Assembly: GCF_026168555.1 (NCBI RefSeq)
Contig: NZ_CP092471.1
Span: 1,808,501-1,872,500, forward strand
Direction: 5' to 3'
Length of the DNA stretch: 64,000 nucleotides
From: Qipengyuania spongiae
GTDB taxonomy: Bacteria > Pseudomonadota > Alphaproteobacteria > Sphingomonadales > Sphingomonadaceae
In this document: piece by piece, positions 56,350 to 64,000 of the stretch
How positions within the stretch are numbered: position 1 is the stretch's first letter
Layout: the number at the start of each line of letters is the position of its first letter
The notes under the pieces: model-generated
What the model saw: the letters and a program-made list of their open reading frames with translations, nothing else
The model's database searches: none
Told to the model about the DNA's origin: nothing
Position numbers and translations under genes: made by a program

Positions 56350-57342
56350 ATGAACGACATGACCGACAAGAGCTTCGACGCGTCCGAAAAAACGGCGCTT
56401 TCCGCCCCCGATACCGAGGTGGACGTGCGCGAGACCTTCGGGATCGACATCGACTGGAAAGTTCCAGCCTTCTCGAAACCGGACAGCCGCACACCCGATC
56501 TCGATCCGTCCTACGTGTTCGAGCGCGACACGACGCTGGCGATCCTCGCCGGCTTCGCGCATGATCGTCGGGTCATGGTGCAGGGCTATCACGGCACCGG
56601 CAAGTCGACCCATATCGAGCAGGTCGCGGCGCGCCTCAACTGGCCGTGCATCCGCATCAATCTCGACGCGCATATCAGCCGCATCGATCTCGTCGGGCGC
56701 GATGCGATCGTGCTGCGCGACGGGTTGCAGGTGACCGAGTTCCGCGAGGGGCTTCTCCCGTGGGCGCTCCAGCACCCGGTCGCGCTGGTGTTCGACGAAT
56801 ACGATGCCGGGCGTCCGGACGTGATGTTCGTGATCCAGCGCGTTCTGGAACAGCAGGGCAAGCTGACCCTGCTCGACCAGAACCGGGTGATCCGGCCCGA
56901 TCCGAACTTCCGCCTGTTCGCCACCGCCAACACGGTCGGCCTCGGCGATACCAGCGGGCTCTATCACGGGACGCAGGCGATCAACCAAGGCCAGATGGAC
57001 CGCTGGAACATCGTTGTCGGATTGAACTACCTGCCGCCCGAGACCGAACAGGAGATCGTCGCGTCGAAGAACCCGGACACCGATCCCAAGCTGCTGGCCG
57101 ACATGATCAAGGTCGCCGACATGACCCGGCAGGGCTTCATCAACGGCGATATCTCGACAGTGATGAGCCCGCGCACGGTCATCACCTGGGCGCAGAATCA
57201 TGCGATCTTCGACGATGTCGGGCTTTCTTTCCGCCTCTCCTTCCTCAACAAGTGCGACGAGGAAGAGCGCGCACTGGTCGCCGAATATTACCAGCGCGTG
57301 TTCGGGGAAGACCTTCCCGAAAGCGTGGTGGCCAAGCGCTGA
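56350..57342 (+). CDS. cobS: Cobaltochelatase subunit CobS-type AAA+ ATPase
   Basis: A 330-residue AAA+ protein. Walker [10 protein letters not shown], Walker [10 protein letters not shown], sensor TANTVG. The N-terminal part ([17 protein letters not shown]) is typical of CobS, which with CobT and CobN inserts cobalt in aerobic cobalamin synthesis. No CobT is adjacent; the next gene is a class A PBP. Function outside cobalamin synthesis, as a MoxR-like chaperone, cannot be excluded. Confidence 0.9.
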   Translation: MNDMTDKSFDASEKTALSAPDTEVDVRETFGIDIDWKVPAFSKPDSRTPDLDPSYVFERDTTLAILAGFAHDRRVMVQGYHGTGKSTHIEQVAARLNWPCIRINLDAHISRIDLVGRDAIVLRDGLQVTEFREGLLPWALQHPVALVFDEYDAGRPDVMFVIQRVLEQQGKLTLLDQNRVIRPDPNFRLFATANTVGLGDTSGLYHGTQAINQGQMDRWNIVVGLNYLPPETEQEIVASKNPDTDPKLLADMIKVADMTRQGFINGDISTVMSPRTVITWAQNHAIFDDVGLSFRLSFLNKCDEEERALVAEYYQRVFGEDLPESVVAKR

Positions 57343-57391
57343 GACGCGACGTCTAGCCATGCCCGTATTGGTCGGTTAACACACCAGCCTC

Positions 57392-59563
57392 ATGGGAATT
57401 CTCGGCTCCTTCGGCAAACGCGATCCGGCCTCTTCGTCGGGCGCCGGCGATTCGCTTTCCCTCGCCGACCGTCTGGACGGATCGCATTTCAGCGAATGGG
57501 ACGAACGGCTCGACCGCGTCGACCGCTACGTAGCCGAACGGGAACGCGAGAAGCGTTGGTGGCGGCTGAATTACTGGCGTGAACGGCACAAGCGCTGGTG
57601 GGCGGTGCGGATCGTTGCCCTTCTGTTGTTCGTCTTCATGCTGTTGTTCGCCTGGCTCGCGGTCACCGCGCCGCTCGGCAAATCATTGAAGCCGATCGTG
57701 CCGCCGCAGATCACCCTGCTTGCTGCCGACGGCACCCCGATCGCCCGCAACGGCGCGATCATCGACGAGCCGGTCGACATCGACACCCTGCCGCCTCACG
57801 TGGTCGAGGCGTTCCTCGCGATCGAGGATCGGCGGTTCTACGATCACTGGGGAATCGATCCGCGGGGGATCGCCCGGGCAGCGTTCACTGGCGTGGGCGG
57901 GGGCAGCACGATTACCCAGCAGCTCGCCAAGTTCACCTTCCTAACGCCGGAGCAGACTCTCACCCGCAAGGCCCGCGAGGCTCTGATCGCTCTGTGGCTG
58001 GAAGGCTGGCTGACCAAGGACGAGATTCTCGAGCGCTACCTCTCCAACGCCTATTTTGGCGACAATGTGTACGGGCTGCGCGCGGCGAGCATGCATTTCT
58101 TCTTTCGGCGGCCGGAGAGGCTGACGTCCGAACAGGCGGCCATGCTGGCCGGGCTGTTGCAGGCGCCCAGCCGCTACAATCCAGTGAAGCATTACGACCG
58201 TGCCGAGGAGCGCTGGCGGCTGGTCGTCGGCGCGATGGCGGATGCCGGCTACATCTCGCAGGCCGAAGCGGCGGCGATGCGTCCCCCCGCCCTCGATGTG
58301 CGCGTGGAGAACGATCTGCCCACCGGCACCTATTTTGCGGACTGGGCGTTGCCTCAGGCGCGCGAACTCGAAGGGGCGGATCGCGGCGCCTATGCGCGCC
58401 ACGCTCTAACCACCACGCTCGATAGCCGGTTGCAGAACATCGCCCGGCGCGTCACCTCCTCGGCCCCGCTCGGCAGCGCGCAGGTGGCGCTGGTCGCGAT
58501 GCGGCCGAATGGCGAGGTCGTCGCGATGATCGGCGGCAAGGACTACGAGAAATCGACGTTCAACCGGGCTACGCAGGCCAAACGCCAGCCGGGATCAACC
58601 TTCAAGCTGTTCGTTTATCTCGCCGCGTTGCGCGACGGCTGGAGACCCGACGACCTGATCGACAACACCGAGATCACCGAAGGTAGCTATCGCCCGCGCA
58701 ACTCGCGCGGTCGCTATTCCGAGACGCTGACCCTGCGCGAAGCCTTCGCCCAGTCGAGCAATGTCGCGGCGGTGCGGCTCTTGAGCGCGGTGGGCAGCGA
58801 CGCCGTGATCGAGACCGCGCGCGACCTCGGCGTAACCTCGCCGATGGAAGCGGGCGATCCCACTCTGGCGCTCGGCACCTCGACCATGTCGCTGATGGAG
58901 CTCACCGCCGCCTATGCCGGGATCGCCGGCAATCGCTTCCCGGTCCGCCCCAGCGCCTTCGTCCGGCCCGAGCAGGGCTGGGTTGCGAGGCTGGTCGATG
59001 GGCCCGACAGCCTTTCCGGGAGCACGCATCGCGAGATGGAGGAAATGCTGCGCCGGGTGGTCAATTCGGGCACCGGCCGCGCGGCAAGGCTGAACGTGCC
59101 CAATTTTGGCAAGACTGGCACCACGCAGGACAATCGCGATGCGCTGTTTGTGGGTTATGCCAACGGGCTCGTGGTCGGTGTATGGATCGGCAATGATGAC
59201 AATTCGCCGCTCGCCGGGATCAGCGGCGGCGGTCTACCCGCGCGCATCTGGCGCGACTTCATGCGGCAGGCGACCGGTGCCGCTCTCGCGCCGCGATCCG
59301 ATCCGACGACCGCGCCCGATCCCGGCGGCCCGGTCGAGCCGCTCGACGTGCCCGAGATCGGCGATATTCCCTTGGGCGAAGACGGTCGTCTGCGCGTACG
59401 CGAGGGCGAGGTCATTTATTCGACCGATATCGGCGGCGCACCGGTCGATGTCCGGGTGGGCGGGGATGGCGTCCGGGTCGATGCCCAACAGATCGAGGAA
59501 GCCCGCCGCCGCGCCGAAGAGGAGGTTCAGGCGCGCCTCCAACCCGACCGTTCCGAGGAGTAA
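57392..59563 (+). CDS. Class A penicillin-binding protein (PBP1A-like)
   Basis: A 723-residue bifunctional peptidoglycan synthase: a polar N-terminal ~70 residues, TM anchor (IVALLLFVFMLLFAWLAV), GT51 glycosyltransferase with AFLAIEDRRFYDHWGIDPRGIARA and GGSTITQQLAKF, and a transpeptidase with STFK near residue 403, SSN near 457 and KTG near 573. It acts at the inner membrane's outer face. The N-terminal cytoplasmic tail is longer than minimal. Stands as a single gene. Confidence 0.95.
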   Translation: MGILGSFGKRDPASSSGAGDSLSLADRLDGSHFSEWDERLDRVDRYVAEREREKRWWRLNYWRERHKRWWAVRIVALLLFVFMLLFAWLAVTAPLGKSLKPIVPPQITLLAADGTPIARNGAIIDEPVDIDTLPPHVVEAFLAIEDRRFYDHWGIDPRGIARAAFTGVGGGSTITQQLAKFTFLTPEQTLTRKAREALIALWLEGWLTKDEILERYLSNAYFGDNVYGLRAASMHFFFRRPERLTSEQAAMLAGLLQAPSRYNPVKHYDRAEERWRLVVGAMADAGYISQAEAAAMRPPALDVRVENDLPTGTYFADWALPQARELEGADRGAYARHALTTTLDSRLQNIARRVTSSAPLGSAQVALVAMRPNGEVVAMIGGKDYEKSTFNRATQAKRQPGSTFKLFVYLAALRDGWRPDDLIDNTEITEGSYRPRNSRGRYSETLTLREAFAQSSNVAAVRLLSAVGSDAVIETARDLGVTSPMEAGDPTLALGTSTMSLMELTAAYAGIAGNRFPVRPSAFVRPEQGWVARLVDGPDSLSGSTHREMEEMLRRVVNSGTGRAARLNVPNFGKTGTTQDNRDALFVGYANGLVVGVWIGNDDNSPLAGISGGGLPARIWRDFMRQATGAALAPRSDPTTAPDPGGPVEPLDVPEIGDIPLGEDGRLRVREGEVIYSTDIGGAPVDVRVGGDGVRVDAQQIEEARRRAEEEVQARLQPDRSEE

Positions 59564-59567
59564 ATCT

Positions 59568-59981
59568 CTAGGCTGCGGGCTCGGTGATCATCACGTTCAT
59601 CACCGCGCTCGCAATCGGTTTGGTCCGGTCGTCCTGCCATGCCTCGACCGAGATGTTGGCGGTGCGACGGCCCAGCTTGACGATCCGCGCGCTCGCGAAG
59701 CTCGGCTTCTCCTTGCCGCTGCGCAGGAACTGAACGGTGATATTGATCGGCTTCATTCCGGCCTCGCGCCCGTCCTGCGCCAACCGGGCGCGCAACGCGC
59801 CGTAGCCCGCCGTTTCCAGCAGACCGCTGATCGCGCCGCCGTGGAGCGCGCCGGGGCGACCGAGCACCGCCTCCGAAAAGGCGACGCGGACCACCGGTAC
59901 CCTGTCTTCCCAGCGATCGACCGAGATGCCGAGCGATCGGGCATAGGGCGTCAGAACGCGGATATCGGGCGTATCAGACAT
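59568..59981 (-). CDS. PaaI-family hotdog thioesterase
   Basis: A 137-residue protein: LHGGAISGLLETAGYGALRARL is the hotdog helix with the catalytic-type acidic residue, and NITVQFLRSGKEKPSFASARIVKLGRRTA is the strand region. It overlaps the next PaaI gene by eight bases, so the two paralogues are coupled. Confidence 0.88.
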   Translation of the reverse strand: MSDTPDIRVLTPYARSLGISVDRWEDRVPVVRVAFSEAVLGRPGALHGGAISGLLETAGYGALRARLAQDGREAGMKPINITVQFLRSGKEKPSFASARIVKLGRRTANISVEAWQDDRTKPIASAVMNVMITEPAA

Positions 59982-60459
59982 TCGCCGCGCCTTCCGCGGG
60001 AAGCGCGACCGTGCGCGCGACGATGTTCATGAAGACGCCCTGGATGTGCGCCACCGGATCGTCGGGATCGCCATCATGCGCGACTCCGCGCACGAAGAAG
60101 GCGGAGCGGGTCGAGCGATAGCACTGCGCACGCCCGAACACGCTCATGCGTTCGCGGGCGGGGCGGGTGTAGTCGACCCGCAAATCGAGCGTGGCGATCG
60201 CGCGGAAGGTGTTCATCCGGGTCCAGATCGAGAGGCCGCTGGCCATGTCCATCAGGCTGACGATCGGTCCCGAGGCGAGCACTTCGCGCCCGTCTTCGCC
60301 GAGCAGATCGGCGCGCCAGGGCAGTTCCAGCTCGACCCAGTCCTCGCCATGCGCGTTGTAGCGCAGGCCCAGCCAGCCATTATGCGCCCGCGCCATCAGG
60401 AAAGGGGCGGCCTTGGCCGGATCGAAGACCGGATCGGATGGGGCGGGATCGTCGCTCAT
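59974..60459 (-). CDS. PaaI-family hotdog thioesterase
   Basis: A 161-residue paralogue: HNGWLGLRYNAHGEDWVELELPW, GPIVSLMDMASGLSIWTRMN (hotdog helix) and ATLDLRVDYTRPARERMSVFGRAQCYR. Start ATG 60459, the first canonical start giving a standard N-terminus; a GTG lies at 60471. Pair of thioesterases may act on related acyl-CoA substrates. Confidence 0.88.
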   Translation of the reverse strand: MSDDPAPSDPVFDPAKAAPFLMARAHNGWLGLRYNAHGEDWVELELPWRADLLGEDGREVLASGPIVSLMDMASGLSIWTRMNTFRAIATLDLRVDYTRPARERMSVFGRAQCYRSTRSAFFVRGVAHDGDPDDPVAHIQGVFMNIVARTVALPAEGAANV

Positions 60460-60592
60460 TGCGGGCGCCACGTGCCGCCGGCCCGCCCGGATTACAATGT
60501 TTTAATTTCTCGTGGGTCCCCTTGGCCATCAGAACCGGGGAAGCCGCAAATCCGGACAGGGGTCAGGGGCGGCATTCTAAGGGGAATACACA

Positions 60593-60754
60593 ATGGACCT
60601 GCCAAGGATCGATCTCGATAGCCTGCCTGGCCTCGACGTGGCTCAGGGCATTTTCGGCAGCCTGTCCGACCTCGCGACGGCAACCGTGGACGACCGGATG
60701 ATCGTGCTTATGGTCTACGTCTACGACGCCATGAACCCAGGTCTCGGCGCCTGA
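60593..60754 (+). CDS. Small peptide (53 aa), possible precursor
   Basis: A 53-codon frame with AAGGGG nine bases before ATG 60593. The sequence has an acidic, Leu/Asp-rich front half (MDLPRIDLDSLPGLDVAQGI), then LSDLATATVDDRM, then a hydrophobic stretch rich in Val/Met/Tyr (IVLMVYVYDAM) and a short NPGLGA end. The next gene starts only nine bases later, so it should be co-translated or at least co-transcribed with the two cupin-like genes. It could be a RiPP-type precursor (leader, then a core of aliphatic and aromatic residues) or a small structural partner. No family recognised. Confidence 0.6.
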   Translation: MDLPRIDLDSLPGLDVAQGIFGSLSDLATATVDDRMIVLMVYVYDAMNPGLGA

Positions 60755-60763
60755 CGCTCGTCC

Positions 60764-61744
60764 ATGCGGATCGATCCGATCCTATCATCGCTGCGGCGGG
60801 ATGCCGGGCCGCAGAGGCGTGCCCAGCGGGTGCTTGAGGCGGTGCGGGCCGAATGGAAAGCGGATCGCGGCGTGTCCGAAGTGCTGGCCCAGTTCGTCGA
60901 TTACGGCGCGGGACGGCCGCTTGCCGACTGCCCCACGCTCGCGGCGGTGGCCTGCGATTGCGGACGCGCGTCGGCCTTTCTCGCGCCACTGATCAATGGC
61001 CTGGTGGCGGAACTTTCCCGCCACCCGATCGGCCACGTCCCGTTCCGGCATCAATATGCTTCGGGCATCTCGGTGCTCCTGCTTGGCGAAAGCGGGCGCG
61101 CGACGCTGTCGCTGGTGACCTACCAGAACGAACTCCTGTCCGGCAGGTCGCCGGCGCAGAGCGTGTGCTTCACCGGCGGCGAGCGATACGAGTGCTATCT
61201 CGCAGGGAGCGCGGAGGCGTGCATTGTTGAGGCTTGCGGCGAGACGGACCAAGGGGCAAGGCTGGTGGAGCGCCAACTCGGGCTGGATGCGGGCGAAACG
61301 CTCGCGCTGGATGGTGCGCGGGTGACCAAGCTCGTCACCCGCGTGCCGCAGCGTCTGGTCATGCTGCGGCTGTCGCGCGTTCCGGAAAGGCCCCCTCCCG
61401 CTCGCGAATATCGCCTTGCGGACGGCAGGCTGATCCACCGCGCAAGCGGCAGCAGGCGCGAAAGCCGCGAGGAGATGATGATCGCCCTGCTCGGCCGGAT
61501 GGGGCGGACCGATGCGGGCGAGGTCTTCGCGAACCTAGCCGGCAGCGCCGGCAGCGAGCATCTGCGGTGGGAGGCGCTGCGCCAGTGCCTGTCGCTCGGC
61601 ACGGCCGAAGGCTTCGCGGCGCTGTCGCGTCTCGCGGCCGACCGGGATAATGTCCTTGCCGCGCCTGCCGCCGCCTTGCGGTCGCGATTGGCCTCCATCC
61701 ACCCCGAGCTTGCATGTCTGGAGACCGGGCCGTGCCGCGCGTGA
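60764..61744 (+). CDS. Cupin-like protein, first of a pair (unassigned)
   Basis: A 326-residue soluble protein. A helical start (residues 1-85) carries CPTLAAVACDCG (C56, C64, C66) and LAPLINGLVAELSRHP; a strand-rich core (residues about 88-205) contains GHVPFRHQ, SGISVLLL, RYECYLAG and QRLVMLRLSR, resembling a cupin fold with a possible His site at H91/H96; and the C-terminal ~110 residues are helical with repeat-like EVFANLAG, WEALRQCLSLG and EGFAALSRLA segments reminiscent of HEAT-type helices. It follows the 53-aa ORF at nine bases and overlaps the next gene. It may bind or modify the small peptide; that is inference. Confidence 0.65.
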   Translation: MRIDPILSSLRRDAGPQRRAQRVLEAVRAEWKADRGVSEVLAQFVDYGAGRPLADCPTLAAVACDCGRASAFLAPLINGLVAELSRHPIGHVPFRHQYASGISVLLLGESGRATLSLVTYQNELLSGRSPAQSVCFTGGERYECYLAGSAEACIVEACGETDQGARLVERQLGLDAGETLALDGARVTKLVTRVPQRLVMLRLSRVPERPPPAREYRLADGRLIHRASGSRRESREEMMIALLGRMGRTDAGEVFANLAGSAGSEHLRWEALRQCLSLGTAEGFAALSRLAADRDNVLAAPAAALRSRLASIHPELACLETGPCRA

Positions 61745-62625
61745 TCGAATGCGCCAGCGCCGGCGAGGCCTCACTGCAAGAGAGCATCGACGCACTTGCC
61801 GGGGCTGGCTTCGATCCCGGTGACGAGGACAGCCTGGCCCTTGGTGCCTCCATCCTTCGCCGCCTCGCCAACAACCGCCGCTTTCTCGGCGACCTGATGA
61901 TCGACTGCCTGCGCGAACGCCATCGGCACCATGAACCGGCCAGTGCCTACGGCCCCCAGGCGATCGTGCTCGGTCCGTTGCGGAACGGTTCTTTCCTGCG
62001 CGCCAATATCTGGCCGTCGGAGCGCGATGGCTGTTTCCGGGCGAGCGGCGCGCACAGCTTCGTCTACGGAATGCCGCACGATCACAATTTCAGCTTCCTG
62101 ACAGTCGGCTATTTCGGGCCCGGCTACGAAAGCGACTATTACGAATACGATTACGCGGCGACCGCCGGCTATGTCGGTGAGACGCCCGGTCTTCGCTTCG
62201 TCGAGCGCTCGGCGCTGGGCGAGGGGCGGATGCTGCTCTACCGCGCCCATCGCGACATACATTCGCAGCTTCCCGCCGCTTCGATGTCGGTCTCGCTCAA
62301 CATCCTGCATATCGATCCGGGGCAGGGCTGGTTCGACCAGTACGGCTTCGATCTCGAGAGCGGAGCGATTACCGGCCTGCTCAATCCGACCTCGACCGAG
62401 GTTTTCCTGCGCTGCGCCGTCGGGTTGGGCGATGCGGCGGCGGTCGATCTTGCCGAAGATTTTGGCCGCCATCATCCGAGCGACCGGATGCGGCTTGCAA
62501 GTTACGAAGCACGGGCATCGCTGGGCGGAGATGAGGATGGCTTGTGGCGCGAGGCGGAACGCTCGGGCAGCCTGATGGTGGCGGAGGAAGCCACGGCCCG
62601 CCGCCGCGCTCTGGAGAGAAACTAG
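61714..62625 (+). CDS. Cupin-like protein, second of a pair (unassigned)
   Basis: A 303-residue protein similar in layout to its neighbour: helical N-terminus, a cupin-like core with GMPHDHNFSFLTVGYFGPG (H122 and H124 as an HxH metal pair), a Tyr-rich DYYEYDYAATAGY strand and GRMLLYRAHRDIHSQLP (H179 or H183 as third ligand) then SMSVSLNIL, and a helical C-terminus (VFLRCAVGLGDAAAVDLAEDFGRHH). The HxH plus later His is the metal triad of cupin-type dioxygenases and isomerases. GTG codons at 61732 and 61741 are alternative starts; overlap with the first gene is 31 bases from ATG 61714. Reaction unknown. Confidence 0.65.
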   Translation: MSGDRAVPRVIECASAGEASLQESIDALAGAGFDPGDEDSLALGASILRRLANNRRFLGDLMIDCLRERHRHHEPASAYGPQAIVLGPLRNGSFLRANIWPSERDGCFRASGAHSFVYGMPHDHNFSFLTVGYFGPGYESDYYEYDYAATAGYVGETPGLRFVERSALGEGRMLLYRAHRDIHSQLPAASMSVSLNILHIDPGQGWFDQYGFDLESGAITGLLNPTSTEVFLRCAVGLGDAAAVDLAEDFGRHHPSDRMRLASYEARASLGGDEDGLWREAERSGSLMVAEEATARRRALERN

Positions 62626-63107
62626 AACGCGGCTCCGGCCAGACGGTCGATCGCCGCTTGCAGGATCACGGCCGCGGCGTGGCTGTCGATCCGTTCGGCC
62701 CGCTTCGCGCGGCTCATGTCCTGTCCGATCATTGCTGCCTCCGCGCTGGTGGTTGACCACCGCTCGTCCCACAGGAGAACCGGCAGGCCGAAGGCTTGGG
62801 CCAGGTTTCTCGCATAGGCGCGGCTCGCCTGGCTGCGCGGGCCTTCGCTCCCGTCCATATTGCGCGGAAGGCCGATCACGATGCCGGCGACCTTGCGCGC
62901 GTCCACGATTTCGCGCAGCTTTCCACTGTCCTTGCCGAACTTTCCGCGCGGAATGGTCTTGCCTGCCGTCGCGAAGCGCCAGCCGGCATCGCAGGTGGCA
63001 ATACCGATCGTGCGCGTGCCGAGGTCGAGCGCCAGCAAAACGCCGCCATCAGCGAGAGCGTCGTCGAACTCGCCCGCGCTGTCGGTTACGAGCGCGCGTT
63101 CAGCCAT
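62622..63107 (-). CDS. ruvX: Holliday junction resolvase-like RuvX/YqgF
   Basis: A 161-residue RNase H-like protein: LALDLGTRTIGIATCD (first Asp), VIGLPRNMDGSEGPRS, LLWDERWSTTSAEAAM (Glu) and RIDSHAAAVILQAAI (final Asp). Essential in many bacteria for 16S pre-rRNA 5' processing. Start ATG 63107 overlaps the DUF3089 stop by 22 bases, so it may be translated from the same message. Confidence 0.93.
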   Translation of the reverse strand: MAERALVTDSAGEFDDALADGGVLLALDLGTRTIGIATCDAGWRFATAGKTIPRGKFGKDSGKLREIVDARKVAGIVIGLPRNMDGSEGPRSQASRAYARNLAQAFGLPVLLWDERWSTTSAEAAMIGQDMSRAKRAERIDSHAAAVILQAAIDRLAGAAF

Positions 63108-64000
63108 GCCCGCACCCGCTCCACAACATCGGCCTGAACGTTGGCCCAGAACAGCGGCAGATCGTAAACATGGTAATTGCTGCCCGGCAGTACGCCTTCG
63201 CCCAGTTCGGGCGGGTCGCCGATCAGCAGCAGACCACGCTCGTCGCACCGAGCCGGGACGGCTCCGGGCACCAGATCGCCGCGCGTCAGCCCCTCGTCGG
63301 GAACCAGCGTGCCGAGATTGTCGGAGGCCGGTGCCGATCCGCCGACCGCGCCGGTGAGGGGGTTGGTGCACAAGATCGGTCCGTCGCCGCGCTGCTCGCC
63401 GTCGAAGCCCGGCGTTGTCGAATAGCGGCGCATTAGAAAATCGGGATCGCCGTCGTCGGCGAAGGAGGACCAGGACTGGATGCAGCCCACCTGACCCTTT
63501 GCGCCACATGGGGGCAGGGGCAGTTCGGGCAGATCGTGCTCCACCGAGATCGGCCAGCCCGGCGCATAAACCGCAGCGATGCGATCCCGCAACGGCGTGT
63601 CGCCAACCTCGGAAATCAGCAGGCGCAGAACGTGAAGCGCACCCTGGCTATGACCGGCGAGGACGATCGGCTTCTCGGGATCGACACTGTCGAGAAAGAA
63701 CCGGAAAGCGTTGCGTACGTCCGCATAGGCGGCGTCGATCGCCATCTGCGCTTCCGGCCGGTCGGTCAGGAACGCGCCGACGGCTGCCTGACGATAGCGC
63801 GGCGCCCAGATTTCGTCCGCCCGGTTGAACGGGCTGGCAAGTCCGCGAAGGAAGGTTCGTGCCCGCGCGTCGGTCTGGGTGTCGTCGAGGCTCGCGTTCC
63901 AGTCACCGCCCGCCTGAATGTAGCTGGTCGGTGGCACGAAGAAGACGGCGAAGGGCGGGGTCTCGCCGGTTCCGGCCGGTTCGGCGCTGCGCGAGCTCTG
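63086..64000 (-). CDS. DUF3089 alpha/beta hydrolase-type protein, partial
   Basis: The frame is open to the right edge, giving 304 visible residues without an in-window start. DUF3089 features: VFFVPPTSYIQAGGDWNASLDD, AYADVRNAFRFFLDS, the nucleophile elbow VLAGHSQGALHVLRLL (Ser in GHSQG), a middle with NPLTGAVGG, and LLLIGDPP toward the end. The Ser, with Asp and His further on (HVYD), suggests a lipase/esterase-like activity. Upstream of ruvX on the same strand. Confidence 0.88.
   Translation of the reverse strand, partial: QSSRSAEPAGTGETPPFAVFFVPPTSYIQAGGDWNASLDDTQTDARARTFLRGLASPFNRADEIWAPRYRQAAVGAFLTDRPEAQMAIDAAYADVRNAFRFFLDSVDPEKPIVLAGHSQGALHVLRLLISEVGDTPLRDRIAAVYAPGWPISVEHDLPELPLPPCGAKGQVGCIQSWSSFADDGDPDFLMRRYSTTPGFDGEQRGDGPILCTNPLTGAVGGSAPASDNLGTLVPDEGLTRGDLVPGAVPARCDERGLLLIGDPPELGEGVLPGSNYHVYDLPLFWANVQADVVERVRAWLNARS

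Noticed and set aside
1..64000. CRISPR array
   Set aside because: No regularly spaced direct repeats of 24-40 bases with unique spacers were seen anywhere in the window.

Overview
The window looks like chromosome from an alphaproteobacterium of the Sphingomonadales, most likely Erythrobacteraceae. The evidence is the high G+C with GC-rich third codon positions, two TonB-dependent receptors, a short-form HisG, a K+-independent H+-pyrophosphatase, a CobS-type AAA+ protein and the run infA / maf / short RNase E/G / yacG beside tRNA-Phe. The assignment rests on gene content and codon use only; no rRNA is present.

Positions 1-20044 are accessory in character. From the left there is a leftward unit of a YtrA-type GntR repressor, an ABC ATPase, an ABC-2 permease and a serine hydrolase cut by the window edge; a perfect 15-bp-arm palindrome lies just upstream of the repressor. 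Next come a small ArsR-type repressor and, divergently, five tightly packed genes (4622-8144) built around a DEDD-type 3'-5' exonuclease whose partners I do not recognise. Further orphans follow, then an IS5-like transposase remnant, a 56-residue glycine-rich membrane protein, an AraC regulator, an NTF2-like secreted protein, and a leftward pair: a Tat/lipoprotein-like beta-propeller and a 1071-residue exported protein that fuses amidohydrolase, histidine phosphatase and alpha/beta-hydrolase domains. An outer-membrane barrel and an HNH-type protein close the region at the 3' end of tRNA-Phe (20045-20119), which suggests a tRNA-associated island, though no integrase is visible.

Positions 20050-64000 are mainly core-like. 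They hold infA-maf-RNase-yacG; a TonB receptor with an unusual Cys-containing repeat insert; an APC permease and HI0933-family flavoprotein; uvrC; a GT4 fusion plus GH130 phosphorylase; ktrBA; an iron-type unit (PepSY membrane protein, small membrane protein, siderophore-type receptor) behind a Fur-box-like site; tesB, a JmjC/cupin-like protein and a FemAB-like transferase; hppA; hisG-hisD-nusB-thiL with stop/start overlaps throughout; bolA-GST-pirin-SDR; VOC, GST and DUF1428 genes; an MpaB-family protein; cobS; a class A PBP; two hotdog thioesterases; and ruvX with a DUF3089 hydrolase cut by the right edge.

The best candidate for an undescribed system is 60593-62625: a 53-codon ORF with a good ribosome binding site, followed almost immediately by two long genes with cupin-like cores and helical C-termini. 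The layout resembles a peptide precursor with modifying or binding partners, but no known RiPP enzyme is recognised, so the function is open. Other points worth attention are the three-enzyme fusion, the exonuclease-centred operon, thiL without a canonical start codon, and the repeat insert in the first TonB receptor.
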